From: Gymnopus androsaceus JB14 | Lineage: Eukaryota > Basidiomycota > Agaricomycetes > Agaricales > Omphalotaceae | Assembly: GCA_009733575.1 (NCBI GenBank) | Contig: ML769734.1 | Coordinates: 1 to 64,000 of the forward strand | Direction of reading: 5' to 3' | DNA: 64,000 nt | Shown: piece by piece, positions 44,795 to 55,954 of the stretch | Position numbering within the stretch: position 1 is the first letter of the stretch | How the letters are laid out: every line of letters starts with the position of its first letter | Notes under the pieces: model-generated | Told to the model about the DNA's origin: nothing | Databases searched by the model: none | The model's input: the letters and a program-made list of their open reading frames with translations, nothing else | Made by a program: the position numbers and the translations under genes

Positions 44795-45800
44795 TACTGA
44801 CTCCAGATCCTCAACAAGCTTTTCAACTTTCTTCGAGCATCTCCCACGAAGAGTCCGACGTGGGGTAGCCAAGGGAATACAATAGTCTGCAGCAGAACTT
44901 GGTCAAGCTTCGCATTCCAATCCGCCACTGCCTTTTGAACTTTGGGCAATATAAGTTGGTCCAGCATGTTGTCCCGAATGAACAGAGGTAAAAAGGTTGA
45001 CCATGCTTCGTACAATTTAAGGGCTGGCTGAGGAGCTTTAGGTGACCACTCATTGTTGATGGCGGTTCGGACTTTCGGAAGCCATACATTCCACAGCAAG
45101 CTTTTGAATAGTGTCATAGGCTTTTGGCTATAGGGAAGCAAAGTCAGTGAAAAGAACCCAACACAGAAGTTACTAGAAGGCATACATCTGAACGGGAGCA
45201 GCAGTTAATGTCTTTGTTCCATAAATATCGACCTGCGTTTCTGGTGGTGTTTCGTCGACATTCACCCTTAGTGCGCATCTCCAATTGCGGAAAGTAGAGA
45301 CAAACACTTTGGGGTCTTCCGGTAGCTGCCACTGGGCTACCATCCGTTGCACCTAACAAAAACATTGTCAAAATCTGAAACACATCTAGTATAAGTGTGA
45401 GCATACCAATGGAGCGATGGCAGCAACAACAACCTCATCCAGCTGATAGCAATCAAACTTGGCCTCAAAATTGGTCGTGAGTTTGTAGAACAGCAATGAG
45501 AAATTGTCAAGCGAAGCATCATAGTCGGAGGAAAACACCTTGACTTTAGCATCAATATCCATCATGACGAGTTGAACTTGTTGAAGACGAGCTATTACTG
45601 TGAAAAGGTTGAGTATTTGCATTGAGGGAGCAGGCTGAGAAACCTCACATTCAGCTTCATCTTCTATTCTCTTTCAAAGACGTAGATCTTCTTGAATGTC
45701 CAATTTCTTCTGCTCCTCTAAAAGTTTAGCTTCCCTCGCTAAGCCATCAAGGTCGGTTTTACATGACTCAGCGATGAGGCGAATATTATGGCAAACTTCT
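44795..45800 (-). pseudogene. TFIP11/Ntr1-like GCFC-domain gene fragment
   Basis: Blocks on the minus strand match the GCF-like middle of the splicing factor TFIP11 (Ntr1): HNIRLIAESCKTDLDGLARE with a coiled coil (about 45690-45795), SLDNFSLLFYKLTTNFEAKF and YQLDEVVVAAIAPL (45386-45622), TFRNWRCALRVNVDETPPET (about 45185-45315) and LLWNVWLPKVRTAINNEWSP, YEAWSTFLPLFIRDNMLDQL, VFPWLPHVGLFVGDARRKLK (about 44815-45125). The G-patch end and the C-terminal half are missing on both sides. Intact TFIP11 disassembles spent spliceosomes; this piece cannot. A captured or retained fragment between transposon genes is the simplest reading. Confidence 0.65.
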
Positions 45801-46215
45801 GGTATTCTTGTAGAGTCCCGCCGATGGAGTCCACGAGTTCATAGAGACATTGGCCAAGGAAGTGACCTCACGAGGCTAGAAACAAATCAAAATGGTTCAA
45901 GGTATGCAAACAAGTCGGGCTCACCACTGCACTTGACAAGAGCTTTGCGTCGCGCTATCAATCATGTGCTGTGCATTTGCCTGCTTTCAACCTCAACTAT
46001 GGCTGGTAAGCCTTCTTTTTTCTTTCTTTCTTTTGCCAATGTTGAGCCGCACAAGCAACCATGCAATGGCTTTGTATTGTGCCATTCAAACATGTTGACT
46101 TGACACTAAGACCCTCAAACAGACCAGGCTCATATACAACGCGTTTGAGTGGCGCAATCCTGAGCTACCCCACTTAACTTTTCCTCTTGATATGGCTTTC
46201 TAACTCCACACATGA

Positions 46216-47845
46216 ATGCTAAAATTACTTTACATAGATTCTCTACCTACAGTCGGAATCAAGATTAACGGGTTCAACCTTGCCGCTGCCATGGAGCGCG
46301 ACAACAAAGCTCAAATGGCCGTCAAAGATGCTGAGGAGGTGCTGGATGAGAGTGAATATGACTATGAGGAGGAAGACCTTTCTGACAATCATCCCCAGGA
46401 GTATGCAAACCTTCCTCTTCATATTTCTCCTCCAATTGCTCTTCCTTCCTGCCATTCCCTGTTGACCCCAACCTCTCGTGACCAGAAGAAGAAGCAGAAC
46501 AAAGCAGCCAAGTCCCACCGCAAACGCGCTTTTAAAGCATCCCAGTGGAATCTTGAAGCAGGCCTGAAGCCCCATGCAATTTCAAACATGCAGGCTGCCT
46601 GTCACGTCGACCTTCCAACCTTCAACCATGCCTCCCTTCCTGTTTCTTCTGCCGGTTGGACTGGCAACCCTCGTGTGAAGCTTTCACCAGGTCTTCAATG
46701 GGTATGGAAGAATTTGGATGAACTCATTGGGTCTGAGGGTTTCAAGTATATTGGCTGGGGTGGCTGGTGCGTTTTTTTCTAGTTTGTTTATTTATGTACT
46801 AAAGCCCTTCTAGTACGCCCACCATTCTTGTCAATGAGAGTGACCGTATCTCTGTAGTCCTTGGCGGTATCCTGCCTGCTGCTAGTGATGCGGAATCTGC
46901 TGCTGGAAAACACTGGCAAGAAGACATCGGGGCTGCTACTAATGCCATCAAGGACTGTAGGGAGAGAAGCACCTTCTCTGCGAGGGAACTGGGTGGCCAA
47001 CGAGGTGAGTTTGCACAGCAAACTGCTGGGTATGGGTATGGGAATGGTCGGCTATGACCACAGAACTATAAGATTGGTGGAAAGAAGGATAACAAGCTTG
47101 CAATGGAAGAGCTTTTGCAAAACTCGAGCATGCGTTGCATTTCTGGCTTTGCAAATTGTACGCTGTTGTTTCCTTCTCTTTGGCTGTCTATCTCATCCTT
47201 CGTATAGCACTTTTCAACTGCTACGCCCACAAAATGTATGCCGAGTACCACGATGCTCACCAAGAACACACCCAACAATGTCCTGATCTCCGACCTGACT
47301 TTCCAAAGACAGTCTTTGCCGCCATAAGCATCAACATGGGTCCTCGCTCGTTCTCTCCTCCCCACATGGATGCAGATAACCTTGCACATGGCTGGTGTAC
47401 TGATACAGCACTAGGACCCTTCGGTCCTGATAAAGGTGGCCAGCTTGTGCTCTGGGACCTCCGAGTGGTTATTCGCTTTCCTCCTGGATCTACTGTCCTC
47501 TTTCCCTCTGCCCTCATTACTCACTCAACTCTCTCCATCCAAGAACATGAAGAACGATATGCCATTATTCAGTACTCCTCCGGTGGCCTTTTCCGCTGGT
47601 ATGACAACGGCTGGTGCTCCAACAAGCATTTCCATGCCAACGCGTCAGCAGAAAAGCTGAGGGAACGGGAAGCTGCTTGCATTTGCCGCTGGCAGGTTAA
47701 TCTGCAGAAGTTCACACATTGGAGTGACCTGGTTCAAGGGGATTGGAAGGGAATGCGGTGAACGGAAGCAGGATTGGATGACCTCAGTGATCTTTCGGAC
47801 ATTTCAGACACAGAGCTTCCACCCGCTAAACTTTCTCGCCGCTGC
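46216..47845 (+). pseudogene. TET/JBP-family 2-oxoglutarate/Fe(II) dioxygenase with two in-frame TGA codons
   Basis: Exons: about 46243-46766, 46814-47157 and 47208-47845. The catalytic core shows the metal ligands HMD in SFSPPHMDADNLAHGWCTDT, the distal histidine in PSALITHSTLSIQ and the 2-oxoglutarate arginine region ERYAIIQYSSGGLFRW. GGQLVLWDLRVVIRFPPGST is the family's strand block. TET/JBP enzymes oxidise 5-methylcytosine, and in mushrooms this family is expanded and linked to transposons (KDZ type). TGA at 47055-47057 (after GYGNGRL) and at 47759-47761 (before an acidic tail ending AKLSRRC) interrupt an otherwise open frame; both could be CGA to TGA changes. The N-terminal part is Lys-rich and acidic. 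An upstream exon at about 45940-46007 (LTRALRRAINHVLC) may belong here. Confidence 0.75.
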
Positions 47846-49260
47846 TAAGCTACTTTCATAGCACTACATTATGTCACATTAATTTTGGTATGACTTCAGT
47901 AGCTATCTAATGATACTCAAAACAATGGTACTACAGCTTCAAAATACATATCACTGCGCTGGTAACACAAGAAACACCTTTCCTGACCCTGTTCCACCTA
48001 AGGCCTCCCCAGCCTTTACCTGCTCCCTGTAGGCTTTCTGAGCCTTCTCTTCTTGCTTCTTTGCTTTCTCGTATGCAGTGATTGCACTCTGGGAAGGCAT
48101 GTAGGCTGAGGAACTTGTGGAAGGATAAAGAAGCTGGTAGTAGCGCTTTAACTGGCTGCAGGAATTTACCCATCTTCCATGCAGTGCCCTGATTCTGGCG
48201 TTATGAGCTTTGATTTTAGCATCTTCCTGGTGCAAGTTCTTTCTCTTTGAGTGAGCTGAGTAATATTTGAGTAGCGTTATAAACGGTAAACTGGATGGAA
48301 TTGAATGAAACTTGAGACTTACCTTTACGCTTCGCATTTTTCATTGCATTTTCATGAGGATGTTTGCTTAGTTGCTACTATAGGACTCTCTGATACCAAA
48401 GTCCTCCCGATTCTACAACATAAATGCTCATAAATAAATCAAACTCCATTGCAGAAGAACAAACGCACCACCAAGAAACATTGTTTCATAAGGTCATAAT
48501 GCCTTCCCTTGTACAAACCACCAATGTGCATACATTTCTTGCCCTCCATATTCACATTTGCATGGACAACTTCAACAATGTTAGACTCCCGAAGGCGCGC
48601 TTTCCATATGTCAATAGGAATAAAGCGTTTTCCCCAACACATTCCTGCAAAGGCAAACTTCGAACTTTCTTTATCCAAGACCCAGCCTGAATAACAATTG
48701 AGATTTTTCAGACATCTGATGCAGTAAAATACATATACTTTCCCCCTCCTTTCCACCCTGCATTTGGATAAACTCAAGGGACCCTTCCCAGTCATCATGC
48801 GTAACACAGATCAAGCTTTGCATTGCACTCTTTACTTCCTCAGAGACTGAGCAGTTTTGTATCTTTCGAAAAAGATGTGTAGTGCAAAGGGTCAGAAAAC
48901 GCTGTAAATGATCATAAGGATCAAGGTTTTGGACGTATTGTCCAGGTTTGTGGAAGTCAAGTTTTGGTGGAATACTCCTTGCAAGGTCTTGAATGTAAAG
49001 ACCAATTCCTAAAAGAGACCATCACATAAATGCATAAGTTGTTATGTGTAAGTGCTACTTGCCCTTTGCTTGACCGCGATGCTGATCCACTACCCAATTC
49101 AAGACAAGCCCTTCATAGTCATTGGCGCTATGTCCATGAAGGTGCCGGAAACAGAGTCCCCTTCCTGTATCTGCAATAAGTATCTTATTGATTTCATTCA
49201 AGACTATACGGTGGGCCTCAGCAGTTTGACGAGTTAGATAGACTTGGCAGAAAGTGAAAC

Positions 49261-49986
49261 TAGAGGTGGGCACGAATACATACTCGAGTATATTCGTTAT
49301 TCGTGGTACGAATATTTGTCACCTCAAATCCACTATTTATACTCGAGTATATACTCGAATATTTGTACAGACATATATTCGCGAATAGATATTCGTGAAT
49401 AACGAGTATTTTAGGACAAATACTCGAGTATACTTGTGATTAATTAACAACATTACAAATAAAGTAAATATAGGCTCGAACATGTAAGTAATAATGTTGA
49501 AGTACTATATTAGTGTTTAATAATAATATAAATACAGTCTGTATACATTTCCGAGTACTATTACATGACACAAAATTGTGGCGGTACTGAGAATTGAACT
49601 CTGCTGGTCAGCTATCACAGGAAGGCCTGACCTTAATCCAGAGTCGGCGCCCATAACCACTAAGCCACACAGATTTTATTACAGTTACATGTCAATAACA
49701 TTATATACATATTCAAACATAGCCAAATTAAGTTATATATTGAATTTTTGCTTAAGTAATGAATACCTCACATGCTCGTGCTAACGAGCACGTGATATCG
49801 GCGAATATTCGCGAATATTCATGAATAAAGTACCACGAATATTTGTGACATCAAAGTGGCTATTTATACTCGAGTAAGTACTCGTGTAACGAATATATTC
49901 GTCACTCGTGACTCATTATTCGCGAGTAACGAATGGCTAAATATTCATGAATACTCATGAATATTTGCTATTTGTGCCCATCTCTA
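49261..49986. mobile_element. hAT-type MITE with an 8-bp target duplication
   Basis: The ends are TAGAGGTGGGCACGAATA and, read inward, TAGAGATGGGCACAAATA. AGTGAAAC flanks both ends (49253-49260 and 49987-49994), the 8-bp duplication typical of hAT elements. The interior is full of CGAATATTCG/CTCGAGTA palindromes. It landed in the first 8 bases of a transposase exon (GTTTCACT on the minus strand), just downstream of a splice acceptor. Confidence 0.85.
49577..49671 (-). other. tRNA-like sequence inside the hAT MITE
   Basis: On the minus strand it reads GTGTGGCTTAGTGGTTATGG (box-A-like TGGCTTAGTGG), then GCCGACTCTGGATTAAGG, a hairpin GGTCAG...CTGACC resembling a long variable arm, and GAGTTCAATTC (box-B-like). 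The ends GTGTGGC and GCCACA pair. The anticodon stem is poorly paired, so this is at best a degenerate tRNA or a SINE-like head. Confidence 0.35.
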
Positions 49987-52145
49987 AGTGAAACCTATGC
50001 ATACAGGTTTAACAAAATAACCATTGAGTTGAAAGGTTGATACGCACTGGTATTGGAATGGCGTTCTAGAGATGCAATTTCAAACTCATAGAACCCCATG
50101 ATACGTTTGAATCCCATATCACTCTGGAGGTATTGGGCCTCTACCAATCGTTTGCTTGCTGCAGATGTCATGCAGATTGCAATCCGCAATGACCTCGCTT
50201 CTAAGGAAAACATCTGGTCTTCTGGAACATCATCCTCATCATTGTTAACTTTGGCATCAGGAATTTCAAGCATGACACGAAGGTATTGATCCATGGGTTC
50301 CAATAAATCATCCTGTTGAGCTTTGAAATGCAAAAGCCCTACAAAGTAGCTGTTAATGTTGATGAAAAAAAGCCAATTTTGACTAGACATACCTTGCCAA
50401 CCAGTTCCTTTCGGAAAATGCGTCTTCTTAGCATGCTCAATATATACTTTGAGGTGACTATGGTTTGAAAGAGAGATATGAAGGTCACTGAGCATAGGAT
50501 TCCGAAGCATAGGGTATCGCGTTGATAAATAGGACTGGAGAATAGGGTGTCGCAGAAACTTTCTGGGTGTCATGTCAGCCAGATCGACCTCAAGCTTCTT
50601 GAACAGTTTGTCCAGCTTGGTTTTGACAAGTCTTGGAGTCTTTTCTGGTAGAGGGATTGGGTGAGAATGGACTCCTCTGCTTGTAATCAGGATGTAGGGG
50701 CAAGAACACTGATACTCTTCTAAAGGGACATATTCACAAAAGGTGCAATGGCATTGGAGTGAGATAAGACGGGGTTGTTTCAAAGTACCATCTGAATTGT
50801 TTCAATGAGTCCTAGCTGCATTATTTATACAAATGGTGTAAGTATATCGTGTTGGTAGCTTAAATTAATCCAACATACGGCAAGTAAGTCTTTGAGCAGC
50901 ATTATTCAATATCGTATGGCAAGCTGTTCTAGGCCCATAGCCTTCAAGCTGAACTTCCAATTCAATGCGTTCAATTTCTTCTTGGTCCTCAGTTAATACA
51001 GCCTCCAGGTATTCAAGGTCAAATCGACCATTTCCAATGGTGTTGTTGAAAAAATGATCTCGATTCAGCCTCAAATGGTGTTCACATCTAAAGGAAAACA
51101 AGACCGAAGTGAAACAGCTTGAGGATATATTGCAGATATGTAACTCACTTGATATAAGGGTTTCCTTCAAAGTTTAGTTCAAAAATCAGACGGCCTGTGC
51201 AACGGTTTGACGATTCTGGATAACCTCGTCTGAAAGCACTCCTCTCTTCCAGATCAACAGCTGCAAGTGAATAAACAGCATCCAATTCGCTAGCTTCAGA
51301 AGTACACCCAACGCGTATCACAGCAGTAAGATATGCAGATGTCTTCTCAAAAACATCCCGTTGTGGTGAGGAGAATTCAATCTGCTGTTCTTTGCTGTGA
51401 TGCATGCACGTTCGGAGCTGCTCTTGCATTGCAGACAAGTGATACTCTGCATCTTCATCAACCTCATAGAAGGGGCATACTTTCACACCTTGGCCTTATA
51501 TTATACCATCAAATTCTTGTCGCAATAAAATATCATTGCACTATATATGTACATGTTGAATGCTTGACTTTACAAGGAACCATTTTCTGAGTTTGAGAAT
51601 CTACAAGTAATGGGCATGTAAGCCCGGAATCTTGCCCTCTAGGTTCCCCTCTCAAGTACGCGAAATCCATCCCTGGGCTATCCCACATGTCTGGCACCAT
51701 CTCAAACAGATGTCCAATCAATCCGTCAGCAGTAACACCCGTCTCTGGATACTCTAAGACGGCACCTGGAGGATACAGGTAGACCTGTGAAAGTGTCATT
51801 TTACAGCTCAATTTATACTCAGAGTGAAGGAGAGTGCATGGCAGCAAGTGGTTCACTGCCTGAGATTCTAGCCATTGGTCTCCAGTCAGCGTAGGAAGCT
51901 GTGATTGCTCTTCTGGAAGGGGATTGAGAAGCATGGAGATGGGGATGGATGGAGCGCTGCAATGAATGGCTTCAGAGTTGAGAAGCATTGAAATTGGGAT
52001 AGAGAGCATGATTGCAGAAATAGTTTTGTTCGGGTTGAGAAGACTATGGATTTCCAGTGGGTGCGGCATGAGTATAGCAGAATGAGCAGAATACTAACAG
52101 CATACCTGGGACGTGCCTGCAGTTATCCAGCGAAGACCGCTTGCA

Positions 52146-52420
52146 AATCTGTTTCCATGGCCCCGAGCTGGTACTTCCGGACTCTTGTGGTTATTGGCCA
52201 CTCAAAATACCGCCAAAATTGCTGGTATATTCTTCTAATTGCAAGCCCGGAATGTCTGAACATTGCTGGATGTACTGCTCCATTGAAACAAATCAAAGGC
52301 AGCTTCTGTTTCCGTGGCCCCGAGCTAGTATCTCTTGATTCTTCAGGTAGCCGTAGTCCAAAATACTGCCAAAATCATTGGCATATTCACTCATTTTGAG
52401 CCTGGAACATACTGGATTCA
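52146..52420. repeat. Two direct repeats of about 157-bp spacing
   Basis: CTGTTTCC.TGGCCCCGAGCT, CAAAATAC.GCCAAAAT and GG.ATATTC recur at about 52149 and 52308. They lie just upstream of the transposase start and may be subterminal repeats of that element. Confidence 0.55.
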
Positions 52421-52570
52421 AAGCACACCTTTGGGATCCACAGAACCAATGCCAGGAGCTGGAATTAGGAAGGAAGGAAGGAAGGAGGATCTATTAGAAC
52501 ACAGGAAATGTGGCAAGTTGCCGTAGATTCAGGCGAAAAAATCGGGTTACAAACGGGTCACAAAACATAA

Positions 52571-52815
52571 CACTGGATGACTTCCCATAAGGCTATTTCC
52601 AAATAAACAGTCCAAGCAAGCCCTCCGATCAACGGAATCCATCAAAAACCGTTTAGAAACGTTTACAGAGGGGTCGGGAGGCCGTTCTAAACTGTTTTTG
52701 ATGGTAATTGCGCGAAGCCGCTGACTCAACAGCCTCGCTTAGCATCTCTCCGCATGGCGCACTCCATTAATTGACCATCCTCTTATTTTCAATTGTTATG
52801 GGAAGTCATCCACTG
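52571..52815. mobile_element. MITE of about 245 bp (family A), complete copy
   Basis: The ends are CACTGGATGACTTCCCATAA and, read inward from the right, CAGTGGATGACTTCCCATAA. The interior carries CATCAAAAACCGTTTAGAAA and TTAGAACGG-type words. An inverted second copy is at 61084-61293 and continues after 63976. No clear target duplication. Confidence 0.65.
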
Positions 52816-55800
52816 GTGACCCTGCATGTGATCCTAAGAATTTTGGCAAAAGTTTTGATTGCTCATACCGGCGGGAAGATGTGGCATGAATGGAACAAGC
52901 GGAATGATGTTTCGAGACTTCGTTCAGACAATCCGGAGGATTCTGGGCCTTATTTGATGGGATCAAATAATACCAGTCCACACGGTCCTCTAAAATTATG
53001 TACTGTTAGTCTGTCTGCATCAGTTCTAGTGTATGTGCTACAGAATCCAGGTTAGTCTTTTGATCGAGTGTGAGCAAAGGAACTTATTTCGCTACCTTAT
53101 CTACCTTATTTCAATATATTCAAGGTACCTTATTTTTCCCACGCTTAGACAAATTACCTTGGCGAAATGTAACTACCTTATGATTGCGTGGCAACCTTAT
53201 TACGGCATTTACATTCTTCCTTCAATGCACCATACATACCGCATACACCTCAAGTAATTACTGTATAGGGCTTGCCACAGTCCCGTAAATGGTCACGACC
53301 ATCAAAAACACGGTTGTAACCATCTCCAAATATCCTGAGACGGTACGGTAGCTCCCGTAACTGTCCTGTATACGGTTTCTTGCACCCTTAATGACCGACA
53401 AGGTCAAAATTTTAATACAATAAATTACCTAGGTGAATTTACAGCTGACGGAATGTGCCTACATCTATTTTAGATCTATTGAAAGTACTATAGAGGCCTG
53501 TAAATGGCCATTACAAGATCATTTTGTACTTACAAAGTAACACCGGAACTTTTCACACGCCCCTAGAGGATACAAATAGCAAAGACTGAGTCTCTCTGTA
53601 CGCTGGAAGCCATTTTGTGAAACATTTCGGTTCAGTGAAGCTCATAGTGTAAGGTGTGCAGAGAATTTTTGTACAAACACTCCATTACACACATATATGT
53701 TCTAATACCCATATTTACAACTGTAACGGGCAAAATGGGTCAGTAAATTATGGACCCTGAAAATCCCAGATGGTACGATCACAGGTACTGTTACAACCAT
53801 CCCGTCTACAGTGTAGTACAGTTATGGTGCCCTACAATTACATTCATTGTTACTATAAAATAATGAGCACACTGTTGGTACTTCCCAAGCATTAGGTAGC
53901 CCCAAGACTCTTGTTCAATTACTCAGTGCCTCTCACTCATATATGTGATATAAGCTCTATACTGGCCATTGTAAATGCACAATGAAACATTGGTACCTTG
54001 TGAGATATCGCCAGTGAGTGCTCTACTAGTACGTATCAGAGTGATAGGATACTGATAGCTTATTGCTGATGTCTGGATTGGTAAATTTGTACCTTATTGC
54101 TGCATCATGGCTGTAAGGCCATTAGTGTTGTGGTTAGCTGTAATTTGAGCATGCTACTGCATGCAAACCATTGACCACTCTGAAACTTTGCTTACACAGT
54201 AGCCAGAAATTTTAACCTACACTATGTAAGCTAAGTAGGAGGTTACATGAGCTGCCTAAAACCAAGTGCAATTGTCTTCCGAGTGTTGCTTCCCAATTGT
54301 AGTGGCTTAACCATCACAGTCTACTTAATTGAGTTCACCTGTTCTTAATACTTTTCAATGCAAACCTAGGAATGGGCAAGGGAGTTTGTGTGTAACTAGT
54401 TATCATTATGTGCTCCATTTCTGCACTTATTGATGTCTCCAATTGCACTAGGCAATATTGAATACACCTAATAAAAAAATACAAAAGTGTGTCACTATAT
54501 GCACAGAAATCTTGACTTATATAGTGGGCATACTGTACTGCAGCATGTTTGAAAAAAGCTACAATTATGAGAGTAGCATGTAAGTATCACTTACTACTCC
54601 AAGTGCTCACCATGCCATGGTCACTGTGAATTTTGGAATTATCATGAAATAAACTTTTCAACATCGGTATGTACATTGAGAGCCATATGTAGGCCTTTAA
54701 GACATTGAATTAAGGCTGAGAGCGTTGAAATAACGATTGTAGACACCATAAGTTCGGCATAAGTTAGCATAAGGTAGTTTGTCGGAAATTCAAACTCCGC
54801 TACCTTATGGTACTTTGCCGAGATTTGCCGTTAAAAATACATTTACAATGTCATTAAAAATGCAAATTTCACAGCTCGAAGGGTCAAAACACCAGTGTCA
54901 TTGATATACAATATACACTATAGCTTTTATGCATTGTTCCAGCCAGTTAAACAAGCATATATGCATGTGCCACCTCAGTGTCGTGGGTTTAACTATCACG
55001 ATATTGAGCAATATTGAGCAGTATTGAGCTTGTGAATCAGTGTCAGAATCCAAGATGGATGTATTAGTACTTACCACAAACTAAATAGAATCTGAAATCT
55101 CTTGGAAATCACTGCCATTCTTGGTTGTTTTGTGGAAATAATTATAAATACCATAGATTGTGGTCACAAGATGACTAGTTATGTTCCTCTTATCTTATTA
55201 GTGCTGTGATGTCCTTTTTACAACATTTCTGAGCTCTCTGGAATATAAAAAATAAGATAAGGTAGAATAAGGTAATAAGGTAGAATAAGGTAGATAAGGT
55301 AACTTGGTCGACCAAGTTAACTTAAGGAACTTAAAGGTATTTTAAGTTAACTTGGTAAGGATAAGGTAAGGATAAGGTAGCGGAGTTTAAAAATCTAAGG
55401 AAAATTGGTAGCCACCCTTTTGATCAGATCCGAATACAATCTTTTTGTAGGGATGCCTCACTATAGATGCCTGTTATAATGCTTTCTTCACTGTTGGTTA
55501 GTCCGAAATTGATCAAAATGCTTTGATGTAAAAAGATTCTCTGGATGACATTCAAATTTTCACTGAAGCACTGTGCATTTCTCACCGGGCCTGCAGAGTC
55601 ATTGGTTGCCTCAGAGGATATGTAATTTTAATTGGTTCATACAACTTGAATAATAATGCAATCTTTTTCAATATATATATAAGTACATCCAACAAATGAA
55701 TTCTGCCATAAGTAATAGAGATCCACTGCACTGGATTTAACTACAGCACCTGGCTTTCCCTCTCGGATCCAACTTCTTCAGATACTCTGAGAGTATCCTA

Positions 55801-55954
55801 TACCAAGAAATTTTCATTGGAACATAGGAAATGTAAGATGCCATTGAAAGCTGGAGAACAAATAGAGCTTACAAATTCAGTTTCATTAATGAATATTTTG
55901 TAAATATCACTTACACTGCTATTTAAATCCCTGCCCATAGGTCAAACATATTGT
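52816..55954. other. Gene-free stretch rich in TACCTTAT/AAGGTA words
   Basis: No credible coding region was found over 3.1 kb. Clusters of CTACCTTAT occur at 53083-53110 and 54790-54815, and of ATAAGGTA at 54770 and 55255-55385. Both orientations are present, suggesting several copies or ends of one element family. Confidence 0.5.
54789..55390. mobile_element. Possible TIR element with an internal AAGGTA array
   Basis: AAACTCCGCTACCTTAT (54790-54806) and its complement ATAAGGTAGCGGAGTTT (55374-55390) face each other 600 bp apart. The last 130 bp before the right end consist of repeated AATAAGGTAG/GGATAAGGTA words. No target duplication was established. Confidence 0.45.

Larger units (their letters stand above)
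47950..52069 (-). pseudogene. Large DDE-type transposase of basidiomycetes, split by a hAT MITE
   Basis: Exon blocks from the start (ATG at 52069): MTLSQVYLYPPGAVLEYPET, MVPDMWDSPGMDFAYLRGEP, CPLLVDSQTQKMVPCKVKHS, VCPFYEVDEDAEYHLSAMQE, CEHHLRLNRDHFFNNTIGNG, CPYILITSRGVHSHPIPLPE, MTPRKFLRHPILQSYLSTRY, CQVYLTRQTAEAHRIVLNEI, LHGHSANDYEGLVLNWVVDQ and HRGQAKGIGLYIQDLA. These are followed by DPYDHL...LCTTHLFRKI and a coiled-coil tail (KAKKQEEKAQKAYREQVKAG). The block with D-Q-H and later C-T-x-H resembles Mutator-like catalytic cores, but I cannot name the family with certainty. A 726-bp MITE sits in an exon at 49261-49986. Several exon joins are unverified. Confidence 0.6.
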
